Shown here: in pieces, positions 16,180 to 23,262 of the stretch
Numbering within the stretch: the stretch's first letter is position 1
Layout: every line of letters begins with the position of its first letter
Assembly (NCBI RefSeq): GCF_024509525.1
Contig: NZ_JAMWEM010000003.1
Span: 186,001-250,000 of the forward strand
Direction: 5' to 3'
Length of the DNA: 64,000 bases
Source: Streptococcus suis
GTDB lineage: Bacteria > Bacillota > Bacilli > Lactobacillales > Streptococcaceae
Position numbers and translations under genes: made by a program
Notes under the pieces: generated by a model
What the model saw: the letters and a program-made list of their open reading frames with translations, nothing else
The model's database searches: none
Told to the model about the DNA's origin: nothing

Positions 16180-17376
16180 ATGAACGAATTTGAAGATTTG
16201 TTGAACAGTGTGAATGAAGTAGCACCTGGTGATGTGGTAACTGCTGAGGTCTTGACAGTTGATGCTGGTCAAGCAAACGTAGCTATCTCTGGTACTGGTG
16301 TTGAAGGTGTGTTAACTCTTCGTGAGTTGACAAACGACCGTGACGCTGATATCAACGAACTCGTTAAAGTTGGCGAAACTCTTGAATTACTTGTACTTCG
16401 CCAAGTTGTAGGTAAAGATACAGATACAGTAACTTACCTTGTTTCTAAGAAACGTCTTGAAGCACGCAAGGCTTGGGACAAATTGGTTGGTCGTGAAGGC
16501 GAAGTGGTACCAGTTAAAGTAACTCGTGCCGTTAAAGGTGGTCTTTCAGTTGAGGTTGAGGGACTTCGTGGATTCATTCCAGCTTCAATGATCGACAGCC
16601 GTTTTACTCGTAACACTGAGCGTTTTGTTGGTCAAGAATTTGATGCAAAAATCAAAGAAGTTGATCCAGCTGAAAACCGCTTCATCTTGTCACGTCGTGA
16701 TGTTGTTGAAGAATCAGCGGCAGCAGCTCGTGCAGAAGTATTCGGTAAATTGTCAGTAGGTGAAGTTGTAACTGGTACTGTTGCACGTATCACTAGCTTC
16801 GGTGCTTTCATCGACCTTGGTGGTGTTGACGGATTAGTTCACTTGACTGAATTGTCACATGAGCGCAACGTTTCTCCTAAATCAGTTGTAACTGTAGGTG
16901 AAGAAGTTGAAGTAAAAGTTCTTGCGCTTGATGAAGAAGAAGGTCGCGTATCATTGTCATTGAAAGCGACACAACCTGGTCCATGGGATGGCGTTGAGCA
17001 AAAATTGGCAGCTGGCGATGTTATCGAAGGTAAAGTAAAACGCTTGACTGACTTCGGTGCTTTCGTTGAAGTATTGCCAGGTATCGATGGTTTGGTACAC
17101 ATCTCACAAATTTCACACAAACGTGTTGAAAATCCAAAAGATGCGTTGACTGTTGGTCAAGATGTGACTGTTAAAGTTCTTGAAGTGAACGCAGCAGACG
17201 AGCGTGTATCACTTTCTATCAAAGCTTTGGAAGAGCGTCCAGCAGCAGCTGAAGGCGAAGAAAAACGTACACCACGTCCGCGTCGCCAAAAACGTGAAGA
17301 AAAACGTGACTTCGAATTGCCAGAAACTCAATCTGGATTCTCAATGGCTGATCTTTTCGGCGATATTGAATTGTAA
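16180..17376 (+). CDS. rpsA: 30S ribosomal protein S1 (four-domain Gram-positive form)
   Basis: A 398-residue RNA-binding protein with four S1 domains, roughly residues 15-85, 102-170, 187-255 and 272-341. The last two carry the repeated FGAF(I/V)..L/V..G.DGLVH signature. A basic, proline-containing tail follows. The length matches streptococcal S1 homologues, shorter than the six-domain enterobacterial protein. It helps position mRNA on the 30S subunit. Codon use is strongly biased, as expected for a highly expressed gene. Confidence 0.93.
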   Translation: MNEFEDLLNSVNEVAPGDVVTAEVLTVDAGQANVAISGTGVEGVLTLRELTNDRDADINELVKVGETLELLVLRQVVGKDTDTVTYLVSKKRLEARKAWDKLVGREGEVVPVKVTRAVKGGLSVEVEGLRGFIPASMIDSRFTRNTERFVGQEFDAKIKEVDPAENRFILSRRDVVEESAAAARAEVFGKLSVGEVVTGTVARITSFGAFIDLGGVDGLVHLTELSHERNVSPKSVVTVGEEVEVKVLALDEEEGRVSLSLKATQPGPWDGVEQKLAAGDVIEGKVKRLTDFGAFVEVLPGIDGLVHISQISHKRVENPKDALTVGQDVTVKVLEVNAADERVSLSIKALEERPAAAEGEEKRTPRPRRQKREEKRDFELPETQSGFSMADLFGDIEL

Positions 17377-17382
17377 TTCGAG

Positions 17383-17410
17383 TAAAACTTGCCTCGTGCA
17401 AGTTTTTCCT
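17383..17410 (+). terminator. rpsA terminator
   Basis: AAAACTTGC, loop CTCGT, GCAAGTTTTT. Confidence 0.88.
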
Positions 17411-17412
17411 TT

Positions 17413-17484
17413 CCACCCTTAGTGTAATGGATATCACGTAAGATTCCGGTTCTTGAGATGGGGGTTCGATTCCCTCAGGGTGGA
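17413..17484 (+). tRNA. tRNA-Arg (CCG), prophage integration target
   Basis: 72 bases with acceptor stem CCACCCT/AGGGTGG and discriminator A. The anticodon CCG is at 17446-17448. The 3' end from 17469 is the left att core, so the gene stays intact after integration. In the unintegrated chromosome it would be followed by the terminator now at 57388. Confidence 0.94.
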
Positions 17485-17485
17485 T
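17469..17485 (+). other. attL core
   Basis: ATTCCCTCAGGGTGGAT, identical to 57366-57382. It covers the 3' acceptor end of tRNA-Arg. Flanking bases differ on both sides, so the core is 17 bp. Confidence 0.9.
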
Positions 17486-17495
17486 AAAAATAAGC

Positions 17496-17524
17496 TAAAA
17501 ACCCTTGTGCATCAAGGGTTTTTG
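17496..17524. terminator. Terminator after the integrase gene
   Basis: AAAAACCCTTG, loop TGCAT, CAAGGGTTTTT. It is symmetrical, so it can stop the integrase transcript and anything reading out of tRNA-Arg. Confidence 0.8.
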
Positions 17525-18616
17525 TTATGTTTGCCCCAAATCTGCCCCAAATTTTTCAAAAAGATTTCTAACTTTATCAAAATTTTGGGTTTGTTTTTCC
17601 TCGAAAAGGTGAGCGTATGTTTTTAATGTTTCCGTTGTATCTTTGTGGCCAACTAATTTCGATATCGTTACAACATCTAGGTCGTTGTAGATCAAAAAGC
17701 TAACGTAGGTATGCCTAAGACCATGTATGGTAAAAGTAGGTCTAGTTTTCTTTTGTAGTGCTTTGTTAGCTGCGGTACTGGATACCTTGGTAAATAATCG
17801 TTTTTCTGGATTATCAATATAGCCAACTTCCATGTATTCATCGTAAGCTTCTAGCCACTCGCGGTCAATCGGTACGTCTCGTTCTGATTGAGGATTTTTA
17901 GTAGGTCCCCAACCTTTCTTTTTGCCATAGACTTTGTAAGTTTTTCGGATATGTAGGCACATGTTTTGACGGTCTACGGTGAATTTAGAGAGCCCAGTCG
18001 CTTCTGAAAAGCGTAGTCCGGTTTTACCTATTGTATAAATAAAGAAGTGGCTCTGATGATTGATGGACTGCCTGACATCTAACAAGAGATTTCTATATCC
18101 ATTTAGCTCCAAGTATTTTTCGCTTTCATCCTTAGATTCGACGTTTGAAAAAACTTTTGCCAATTGTGTAAAGTCTTTTTTTAATGTTCCTTGGTGTAAG
18201 GCAACTTTTATTGCCGATCTAATATGCGAATTAAACAGTTTGACCGTATATCTGACATATCTATCTGCTAGCTTATTAAGGACTTCCTGGTGCATGGTTG
18301 CCGTGATTTTGGATAGCTTAGTATTATTGTAATACTCTTTGATGATTTTTAGATTAAATTCATATTTCCGATAGGTTTCTGGGTCGACGTGTGGTTTCTT
18401 ATGGATTTCCATCCATTTTTCAAAGTATTCCGCAAGGGTAATGTTCTTATCTTCCACAATGCCACTAGACAGCTCAATTTCAGCTTGTGAAGCGGCCTGA
18501 ACTGCTTCAGACTTAGTTCGGTAGCCGGACTTTGATTTTTGCTTATATGAGCCGTCTGGGGCTTTATAGCTGATACGGTATTCCCATCCGTTATCTCTTT
18601 TTCTAAAATATGCCAT
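17525..18616 (-). CDS. int: Phage integrase, tyrosine recombinase
   Basis: A 363-residue site-specific recombinase. The N-terminal arm-binding region shows the FRKRDNGWEYRI start typical of streptococcal phage integrases, followed by a helical core-binding domain. Catalytic residues lie in TGLRFSE (Arg), HGLRHT (His, Arg), KLVGHKD (His) and the nucleophile in TYAH. Its last codons overlap a tandem GCCCCAAA motif that recurs at the right end. It is transcribed toward attL, as usual for integrases next to their site. Confidence 0.95.
   Translation of the reverse strand: MAYFRKRDNGWEYRISYKAPDGSYKQKSKSGYRTKSEAVQAASQAEIELSSGIVEDKNITLAEYFEKWMEIHKKPHVDPETYRKYEFNLKIIKEYYNNTKLSKITATMHQEVLNKLADRYVRYTVKLFNSHIRSAIKVALHQGTLKKDFTQLAKVFSNVESKDESEKYLELNGYRNLLLDVRQSINHQSHFFIYTIGKTGLRFSEATGLSKFTVDRQNMCLHIRKTYKVYGKKKGWGPTKNPQSERDVPIDREWLEAYDEYMEVGYIDNPEKRLFTKVSSTAANKALQKKTRPTFTIHGLRHTYVSFLIYNDLDVVTISKLVGHKDTTETLKTYAHLFEEKQTQNFDKVRNLFEKFGADLGQT
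17529..17553. promoter_or_regulatory. Left arm-type integrase site candidate
   Basis: Two direct copies of TGCCCCAAA spaced by 11 bases. The same pair, in the same orientation, lies at 57248-57268 near attR. Paired direct repeats near both ends fit arm-type integrase binding sites. Confidence 0.5.
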
Positions 18617-18646
18617 TGATTTACCCTTTCTAATTTGATAAAATGG

Positions 18647-18737
18647 GTATAGTAAAGAGACCTACTACTAAGCAGGTTTTTACTATACGGAATTACCCTA
18701 CACTCAAGCTTGCCGGCGGAGAGTGTGGGGATTTTTT
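18647..18737 (+). terminator. Inverted repeats and plus-strand terminator between int and the Abi gene
   Basis: A perfect 10-bp stem (GTATAGTAAA at 18647-18656 with 18679-18688) encloses ACCT/AGGT. It is followed by CCCTACACTC/GAGTGTGGGG (18696-18705 with 18721-18730) and TTTTTT at 18732-18737. The T-run is on the plus strand, antisense to both neighbouring genes. Confidence 0.6.
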
Positions 18738-18738
18738 G

Positions 18739-19596
18739 TTAGTTAAGCAAATCAAGCCAATTATCCGGAAAACCTAGGTCAATTGGTTGAATCTTATCGC
18801 TATATCTATTCATAATCTCAACTAATTTAGCTCTATTTGTTTCCCAAGCTGGGGATTCTTCTAAGAGGTTTCTTAGCATCAAAACATGAACAAACAGTTT
18901 ATTTGTATTGTGACGTTTTGTGTGGTGCTTTTCCCAGCGAGGGGTATTGATGAATGAAACTCCATAGAGTCTCATATTATGAGCAATTTTATTTCTTAGT
19001 ATTCTTAGGTTATCAATCCAGCTATCCAAAGTACCAGGAGAGAGATTCAGTTCTTTGCTGATATTTTTCCTATCTCTGCTAGGGATATTTCTATAGAGAT
19101 ACTTTAGATTTCCAAGTGTCAGTAAATTCACAGCTACCCAGATTGGAAATTGTCCTCGATACTTATTGATATGATGCTTAACGAACAAAACTTCGCTATT
19201 ATTGGCAATGCTTTTTTGGAAGTCGGTCATGAAGCGTTGATGATCTTTTGATGATTTCCAATAGTTAACATCTGTATAAATAAGTGGGTCGTCTTTGTGA
19301 TGGACTGCGATGTTGTATGCTATGCGTGTTTTTAGCATTTCCTCTGCTTCAGATATGAGGGACATCAAAATCGTTCTCATCTCACTGTCAAAGTAATATC
19401 GGTTGATAGCCAATTCTATGGATGTACCAGGGTGATAATGTCCCGTATCCTTATCTTTGAAGGGAAATAGATAGCCTGTAATTGTATAATAATTGACATT
19501 TTGAAGGGTTCTATAAGCTTTCTGATAGTCCGGTATATCTAATCCACGTTTTTTCAATTGACTTAGCTGTTCATCAATTGTCTTACCTTGCTTCAT
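18739..19596 (-). CDS. Abi_2 family abortive-infection protein (AbiD/AbiF type, HEPN)
   Basis: A 285-residue, mostly helical protein. The N-terminal ISEAEEMLKTRIAYNIA segment is typical of Abi_2. The second half holds RNKIAHN (Arg201, His206), an Rx4H motif as in HEPN ribonucleases. AbiD/AbiF proteins block phage growth by killing or arresting the infected cell. AGGAG is about six bases before ATG 19596. Nineteen bases upstream of the start ends a small RNA with its own terminator, so translation needs readthrough or a separate transcript. It lies between cI and int in the minus-strand lysogenic block and is probably expressed in the lysogen. Confidence 0.85.
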   Translation of the reverse strand: MKQGKTIDEQLSQLKKRGLDIPDYQKAYRTLQNVNYYTITGYLFPFKDKDTGHYHPGTSIELAINRYYFDSEMRTILMSLISEAEEMLKTRIAYNIAVHHKDDPLIYTDVNYWKSSKDHQRFMTDFQKSIANNSEVLFVKHHINKYRGQFPIWVAVNLLTLGNLKYLYRNIPSRDRKNISKELNLSPGTLDSWIDNLRILRNKIAHNMRLYGVSFINTPRWEKHHTKRHNTNKLFVHVLMLRNLLEESPAWETNRAKLVEIMNRYSDKIQPIDLGFPDNWLDLLN

Positions 19597-19614
19597 GGTT
19601 GCTCCTTATAAAAC

Positions 19615-19672
19615 AAAAAACGACTTAGCACTGGTACGCTGCAAGGTGCAAGCGTTGCTAAGTCTTAATCAT
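19615..19672 (-). ncRNA. Small RNA immediately upstream of the Abi_2 gene
   Basis: A predicted RNA of about 58 nt from a consensus promoter to a T6 terminator. A 9-bp closing stem pairs GACTTAGCA with TGCTAAGTC (19656-19664 with 19622-19630). Inside it is a second helix, ACGCT/AGCGT plus GCA/TGC, with a three-base loop. Six Ts at 19615-19620 (minus strand) follow the stem. The exact 5' end is inferred from promoter spacing. No ORF with a ribosome binding site lies within it. Confidence 0.75.
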
Positions 19673-19678
19673 AAGTAT

Positions 19679-19707
19679 ATGATAAAACATTAGCGAATAT
19701 TTGTCAA
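19679..19707 (-). promoter_or_regulatory. Consensus promoter of the Abi-linked small RNA
   Basis: Minus strand: TTGACA (19702-19707), exactly 17 bases, TATCAT (19679-19684). It is one of the best promoters in the prophage, and between it and the Abi start lies only the small RNA. Confidence 0.8.
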
Positions 19708-19751
19708 ACGAAAATGTTCCTAAAAAGATACTTTTCTATTTTAGATTGTAT

Positions 19752-20492
19752 CTACCTCTCCCTATACACCTCCACGACTTCGCCGATGGTTCGGAAGTCG
19801 GTGTCTGCTGTGATGGGGATGTTGTCATAGTCTGGGTTCAGGCTGTGGAGGTAGGCGCCTTGGTCTGTGATACGGAGTTGCTTGATGTAGGCGTCGCCGT
19901 TATAGGCAAATACTCCGATGTCGCCGTCAGATAGGTCTACAGATAGTTTGACGAATACATAATCGCCTGAGTGGTATTCTGGTTCCATGGAGTCTCCGTA
20001 GATAGGGACAACGAAGTCAGCGTCCACTTCAATAGGTAATTCGATAGTCTCGACCTTTACATCATTCAGATACTGACCTGTGCCAGCGGAAGCGGGTTGG
20101 TCGTAGTAGTTGTAGGTGTGGTAAGTGGCTTGCAGTTCGTTTACTGTATTCTTACTGTATGTTACTGTATTTTGTTTATCTAGGAGGTCGCTAGAGTAGC
20201 GTAGCACGTTTTTCTGGTTTGGTTCGGTTAATTGCACTACCTTGTCCGAAATCTGCTCTATGAGGCTGTTAGGGGCTTGTGTGGGGGTTCTTGATAAGTC
20301 GAACAATACTTGAGGTTCAACTTCAAGAGCTTTGGCATATTTTAAAATGTCCTGCTCATCTAATTGCCTATTTCCGTTTTCATGATTTGAAATCGTATTT
20401 TGTTTATAACCAGTTTTTTTAGCAAGTTCAACTTGCGTCATTTTTTTGGATTTTCTTAATTCTCTAATGGAATTACCAAGTATGTTTTTCAT
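19752..20492 (-). CDS. CI-like phage repressor with S24 autocleavage domain
   Basis: A 246-residue repressor. Residues 7-60 are an XRE helix-turn-helix (ELAKKTGYKQNTISNHENG). The C-terminal half is a LexA/S24 protease with probable cleavage site Ala136-Gly137, Ser168 in GDSMEP and Lys204 in YIKQL. It maintains lysogeny and would self-cleave on RecA activation after DNA damage. It is divergent from the early operon, and at least three similar 15-bp operator-like sites lie in the gap. Confidence 0.93.
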   Translation of the reverse strand: MKNILGNSIRELRKSKKMTQVELAKKTGYKQNTISNHENGNRQLDEQDILKYAKALEVEPQVLFDLSRTPTQAPNSLIEQISDKVVQLTEPNQKNVLRYSSDLLDKQNTVTYSKNTVNELQATYHTYNYYDQPASAGTGQYLNDVKVETIELPIEVDADFVVPIYGDSMEPEYHSGDYVFVKLSVDLSDGDIGVFAYNGDAYIKQLRITDQGAYLHSLNPDYDNIPITADTDFRTIGEVVEVYRER

Positions 20493-20517
20493 TGTTCTTG
20501 CTCCTTTTTACTATATT

Positions 20518-20603
20518 ATAACGCAATGAGATAAAAAAATAAACAAAAAAATCTCAAAAAGTGATAAAAAGTTATTGACAAATATCGCATAATGAGATAT
20601 AAT
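20518..20603. promoter_or_regulatory. Immunity-region operators and early promoter
   Basis: Three 15-bp sites related to ATCTC-N5-GAGAT lie at 20518-20532, 20551-20565 and 20584-20598. The early promoter is TTGACA (20575-20580), 17 bases, TATAAT (20598-20603), and the third site fills its spacer. Repressor binding there would block RNA polymerase. Confidence 0.75.
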
Positions 20604-20660
20604 ATAGTCAAGGTTAAGGAATTAACCCCACCAAAACTAAAAAAACAGGAGGTACAGCCA

Positions 20661-20759
20661 ATGGCAAGACACGAAAAAAAGCCTAAGCACTGGGAAATCG
20701 ACTTCGAAATTCATTTCCTAGGGTTTAGACTTAAATTCCACTACAGCATTGACTGGTAG
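20661..20759 (+). CDS. Small early protein, unknown
   Basis: A 32-residue ORF, the first product of the early operon. A near-perfect AGGAGG (from about 20647) precedes ATG 20661. The protein starts with a basic stretch (ARHEKKPKHW) and continues with alternating hydrophobic and charged residues, suggesting a short amphipathic strand or helix. No family is recognised. Two strong hairpins follow its stop codon. Confidence 0.55.
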   Translation: MARHEKKPKHWEIDFEIHFLGFRLKFHYSIDW

Positions 20760-20766
20760 TCAGTGC

Positions 20767-20796
20767 AGGGGCGAAAGCCCCTCCCTCTTAGGAGGG
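20767..20796 (+). other. Twin GC-rich hairpins in the early transcript
   Basis: AGGGGC-GAAA-GCCCCT is followed directly by CCCTC-TTAG-GAGGG. Neither is followed by a T-run. They lie between the first two early ORFs and could stabilise or process the transcript. Confidence 0.55.
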
Positions 20797-20844
20797 TGTA
20801 GGTCTATTATAGCAATTGGCTGTACTTCCTGCAAGGAGTATCTT

Positions 20845-21009
20845 ATGAGTTGGAAAAAAATTCTCTTTGGTAGTTATGAAAAGACCTTTGTCAGTCAGGA
20901 TGGCAGGGCAAAGACGACTATCTCTATCAAGGGTGGATTGTTGCTTAATCTGTTAGCACTGGTCGGGCTGGTTGGCTTGATTTGGTGGCTGATTGGTCTA
21001 TTTACATAG
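20845..21009 (+). CDS. Small membrane protein, unknown
   Basis: A 54-residue protein. ATG 20845 is preferred because CAAGGAG precedes it; the frame is open further upstream. The first 30 residues are polar and basic. The rest is one hydrophobic segment (about residues 31-52, LLLNLLALVGLVGLIWWLIG). A single-pass inner-membrane protein in the early operon; superinfection exclusion is one possible role, without direct evidence. Confidence 0.6.
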   Translation: MSWKKILFGSYEKTFVSQDGRAKTTISIKGGLLLNLLALVGLVGLIWWLIGLFT

Positions 21010-21025
21010 AAAGGAGTGATGGTTA

Positions 21026-21259
21026 TTGACAAATAAAGAAAAAGTACGTTCACGATTTTTACTTCCTAAAAAAAGATTAAGAGAAGAGCGGAAAAAGCGT
21101 GAGCTAACAACTCTGTATATGGCTGATTTGATTGGTCTGAAAAATCGTAGGCAGTATGAGTTGAAAGAAAAAGGTCAGTTCCCGTTTCAAGATTATGAGA
21201 TGGCTATCATCTCAAAAGAATTTGGAATGTCAGAAACTGACTTATTCTTTAGTTGGTAA
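21026..21259 (+). CDS. Cro-like helix-turn-helix regulator
   Basis: A 77-residue basic protein with a compact helix-turn-helix (KKRLREERKKRELTTLYMADLIGLKNRRQYELKEKG in outline, residues 13-47). It starts at TTG 21026 about nine bases after AAAGGAG; a nearer ATG at 21019 stops after five codons. Position after the divergent repressor suggests it is the Cro counterpart. Two further operator-like sites lie directly after its stop. Confidence 0.65.
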   Translation: MTNKEKVRSRFLLPKKRLREERKKRELTTLYMADLIGLKNRRQYELKEKGQFPFQDYEMAIISKEFGMSETDLFFSW

Positions 21260-21260
21260 T

Positions 21261-21309
21261 ATCTCGTTATGAGATTATTCTTTTAAAGAATAATATCTCA
21301 AATAGAGAT
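21261..21309. promoter_or_regulatory. Distal pair of repressor operator-like sites
   Basis: ATCTCGTTATGAGAT (21261-21275) and ATCTCAAATAGAGAT (21295-21309), matching the sites 680 bases upstream. The spacer between them forms TATTC/GAATA, so the whole segment is a larger palindrome. Confidence 0.65.
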
Positions 21310-21425
21310 AACAGCTCTGCTATTTCCCCAATGGTCAGTCTTTGGTCAAACTTTATACAATACTTGTATAAAAAGTTCTTGACTTCTTCAAGAACTTTAA
21401 CTAACAGGTGGAAGGAGGGGTGACC
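21310..21425 (+). promoter_or_regulatory. Hairpin-rich gap before the RHH gene
   Basis: Two hairpins: TTATACAA/TTGTATAA and AAGTTCTTGA/TCAAGAACTT with a short loop. A GGAAGGAGG ribosome binding site then serves ATG 21426. The 15-base sequence at 21310-21324 recurs at 21561-21575. Confidence 0.45.
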
Positions 21426-21554
21426 ATGACGTCTATACATGTGTCTTTGTCGGTTGAGATGAAGAAGCGGTTGGGGGTGGAGTGCCAGCGTCTGGGGCTG
21501 TCGATGGCGGCTTATGTGCGGTTGGTGCTGGCGGAGAAGTTGAGAGAGGAGTAG
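21426..21554 (+). CDS. Short ribbon-helix-helix protein
   Basis: A 42-residue protein with the Arc/CopG pattern: a short strand (SIHVSLS), then helices MKKRLGVECQRLG and SMAAYVRLVLAEKLREE. It is preceded by a strong GGAAGGAGG. Such small proteins are DNA-binding repressors. Codon use is noticeably richer in G than its neighbours. It ends 38 bases before the next gene. Confidence 0.65.
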   Translation: MTSIHVSLSVEMKKRLGVECQRLGLSMAAYVRLVLAEKLREE

Positions 21555-21592
21555 GGCGGTACAGCTCTGCTATTTATGGAAAGGAGAAAGGG

Positions 21593-21883
21593 ATGAACGA
21601 ACTAGAAAGAACAGCCCTCAATGAAATACTGAGGACTGTGGCCTATATTGCGGAGAAGGTGGATAGACTTGAAGAACAGTTATATCCACATCTTACAGAA
21701 ACAGATAAAAAAGAAGTTATAGATTTAATCAGCAAAGCACTTTCAGAAGGCAAAGGTATCGTAGACTATGGGATTGGCTCAGCGAAAGGGGCTGTTGGCT
21801 CAAGAGCGCTGAACAATGAAGAGCGATTGGCGCTAGGCTTACCGACTATTGAGATCCCCAGTGGAAATCGTGGTATTCAATAA
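21593..21883 (+). CDS. Phage protein of unknown function
   Basis: A 96-residue acidic protein. ATG 21593 follows AAAGGAGAAAGG; an in-frame upstream extension reads through the RHH gene and is not real. The first half is a predicted coiled helix (VDRLEEQLYPHLTET). The rest is glycine-rich and ends in a polar tail. It converges with the following metalloprotease gene, overlapping by seven bases. Confidence 0.6.
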   Translation: MNELERTALNEILRTVAYIAEKVDRLEEQLYPHLTETDKKEVIDLISKALSEGKGIVDYGIGSAKGAVGSRALNNEERLALGLPTIEIPSGNRGIQ

Positions 21884-22584
21884 AAGATGTCGATTACCTT
21901 ATTAACTGCTAACTTATTTTCTGGAGACACAGCATCATGCCATGCTTTTAAAAATATCTCAAAATCAGGGATTCCATACAGATTTGCTAATTTTGGTAAT
22001 TCAGCAAATAAGCTTGGAAATGCTTTAAAAATGGGTAGTAATAGCGTTGCTAAGTATCTATTTTTAGGGCGATCGATAGGATTTTGTATAAGATGATTTA
22101 TTTCATCAGATTGATATTTTACCAATCTTTTATGGTTGAAGACTTCAACTTCAAGTAGAGTAACCTCACTATATTGTAAGTAGGAGATGCTTTTTGAGTT
22201 TTCGTCCCATATATTTTGCTTTGAATATTCTTCTAAAAAATAATGAGATGCAACCTCACAAATGACTTCTTCAAACCAAAACATAGTTCGTTGCTTCTGG
22301 CTTGAATTTATATAAAAGTGACACAATTCATGTGCTACTTGATAGACATTTCTGGCATATAACTCAGAACCCTCAGTTGATAAAAAGATAATATCATTAT
22401 CCGGGAACGCGACTGGAGCTCCAACGATACCTGCATCAACTACATATAGTTTCTTCTTTGTTATTCCAGGGAAAATGCTATTCGCTATGCTAGGAAGGTT
22501 GAGCATTACAAGTGGATAAGCTGTTTCAGAACAACCATAAAAGTAGAACCATTCATTAGTATTAGGTAATTGAAAGTTTAACAT
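21877..22584 (-). CDS. HExxH zinc metallopeptidase-like protein (moron)
   Basis: A 235-residue protein without signal peptide. VAHELCHFY gives a metal-binding HExxH (His85, Glu86, His89). The segment FWFEEVICEVASHYFLEEY (about residues 102-120) offers a third-ligand Glu, as in gluzincins. It lies in reverse orientation inside the early operon, has its own extended -10 promoter (TATAAT at 22614-22619, minus strand) and is AT-rich. These are features of a moron expressed from the lysogen. ImmA-type antirepressor proteases share HExxH, but it does not otherwise resemble them. The substrate is unknown. Confidence 0.65.
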   Translation of the reverse strand: MLNFQLPNTNEWFYFYGCSETAYPLVMLNLPSIANSIFPGITKKKLYVVDAGIVGAPVAFPDNDIIFLSTEGSELYARNVYQVAHELCHFYINSSQKQRTMFWFEEVICEVASHYFLEEYSKQNIWDENSKSISYLQYSEVTLLEVEVFNHKRLVKYQSDEINHLIQNPIDRPKNRYLATLLLPIFKAFPSLFAELPKLANLYGIPDFEIFLKAWHDAVSPENKLAVNKVIDIFY

Positions 22585-22633
22585 ACACTATTTCTCCAAT
22601 CGTTTTTATTTTCATTATAGCAAATTATTGCGC

Positions 22634-22710
22634 AAAAAAAACCACTGCGGGAACAGTGGCTTACAAAAAATTACACTTAAATTATAACACACGAAAGCGA
22701 GGTTTGACAA
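22634..22710 (-). ncRNA. Possible 40-nt promoter-to-terminator transcript upstream of the metallopeptidase
   Basis: Minus strand: TTGTCA (22705-22710), 18 bases, extended -10 TGTTATAAT (box at 22681-22686). About 20 bases past the predicted start comes CCACTG-TTCCCG-CAGTGG followed by eight Ts (22659 down to 22634). The metallopeptidase promoter begins just beyond. The transcript is inferred. The same DNA also carries a weaker plus-strand promoter (TTACAA, 16 bases, TATAAC) for the next gene. Confidence 0.4.
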
Positions 22711-22711
22711 G

Positions 22712-22987
22712 ATGGATGACATTGCTGAAAGCCTCATATCACGCTTTATCAGTCAACTAAAAGTTAGGCTGGTAGAAGTGTTTGAGGTGTTTAACATAGA
22801 ACTAGCAATGCCCTTGCTACTCAACAGCACGCAGTGTAAGAAGTTGCTAGGTATTGCAAATGAGATGGAATTCCAGAGGGTGTCACACTTAAAGGATTTT
22901 CCAAGAATAGACAAGAAAGGGTCGCACCCTCGATTTCCGCGAGATGCCGTGGTCGAGTGGATGAAAGAAAATTGGAGGTTATTATGA
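22712..22987 (+). CDS. Phage DUF771-like/excisionase-like DNA-binding protein
   Basis: A 91-residue protein. The C-terminal half reads like a winged-helix DNA-binding domain of the DUF771/excisionase type (LLGIANEMEFQRV... PRFPRDAVVEWMKENWR). The N-terminus is helical. Position at the beginning of the replication operon fits a regulator. AGCGAGG is about ten bases before ATG 22712. It overlaps the next start by four bases. Confidence 0.6.
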   Translation: MDDIAESLISRFISQLKVRLVEVFEVFNIELAMPLLLNSTQCKKLLGIANEMEFQRVSHLKDFPRIDKKGSHPRFPRDAVVEWMKENWRLL

Positions 22988-23262
22988 CAGAAGCAATTTT
23001 AACGAGCATGACGGTGTTTGCGATGTTTAGTCTGCCGTGTGCGGTAGTGGCTGTGGTAGAACAACGGAAGACTGAGAAGGAGCGTAAGCGTAGGGAAATA
23101 GCCTTGCTCCGTGAGATGGAGTTGGAGACGCTTAGATATGAAACGTGGGCGCAGGCTGAACGGTACTATAAGACTTGTCAGAAGGAGTCTGCGAGAAATA
23201 GCCTGAAGCGCAATGGACAGCAGGTAGATAAGGAGATAGCACGGTATGCGAAAATGGCTTGA
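22984..23262 (+). CDS. Small membrane-anchored coiled protein, unknown
   Basis: A 92-residue protein. An N-terminal hydrophobic segment (about residues 4-24) is followed by a highly charged helix (EQRKTEKERKRREIALLREME). ATG 22984 is placed eight bases after GGAGG and overlaps the preceding stop. No family is recognised. A single-pass protein with a cytoplasmic coiled coil is likely. Confidence 0.55.
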   Translation: MTEAILTSMTVFAMFSLPCAVVAVVEQRKTEKERKRREIALLREMELETLRYETWAQAERYYKTCQKESARNSLKRNGQQVDKEIARYAKMA

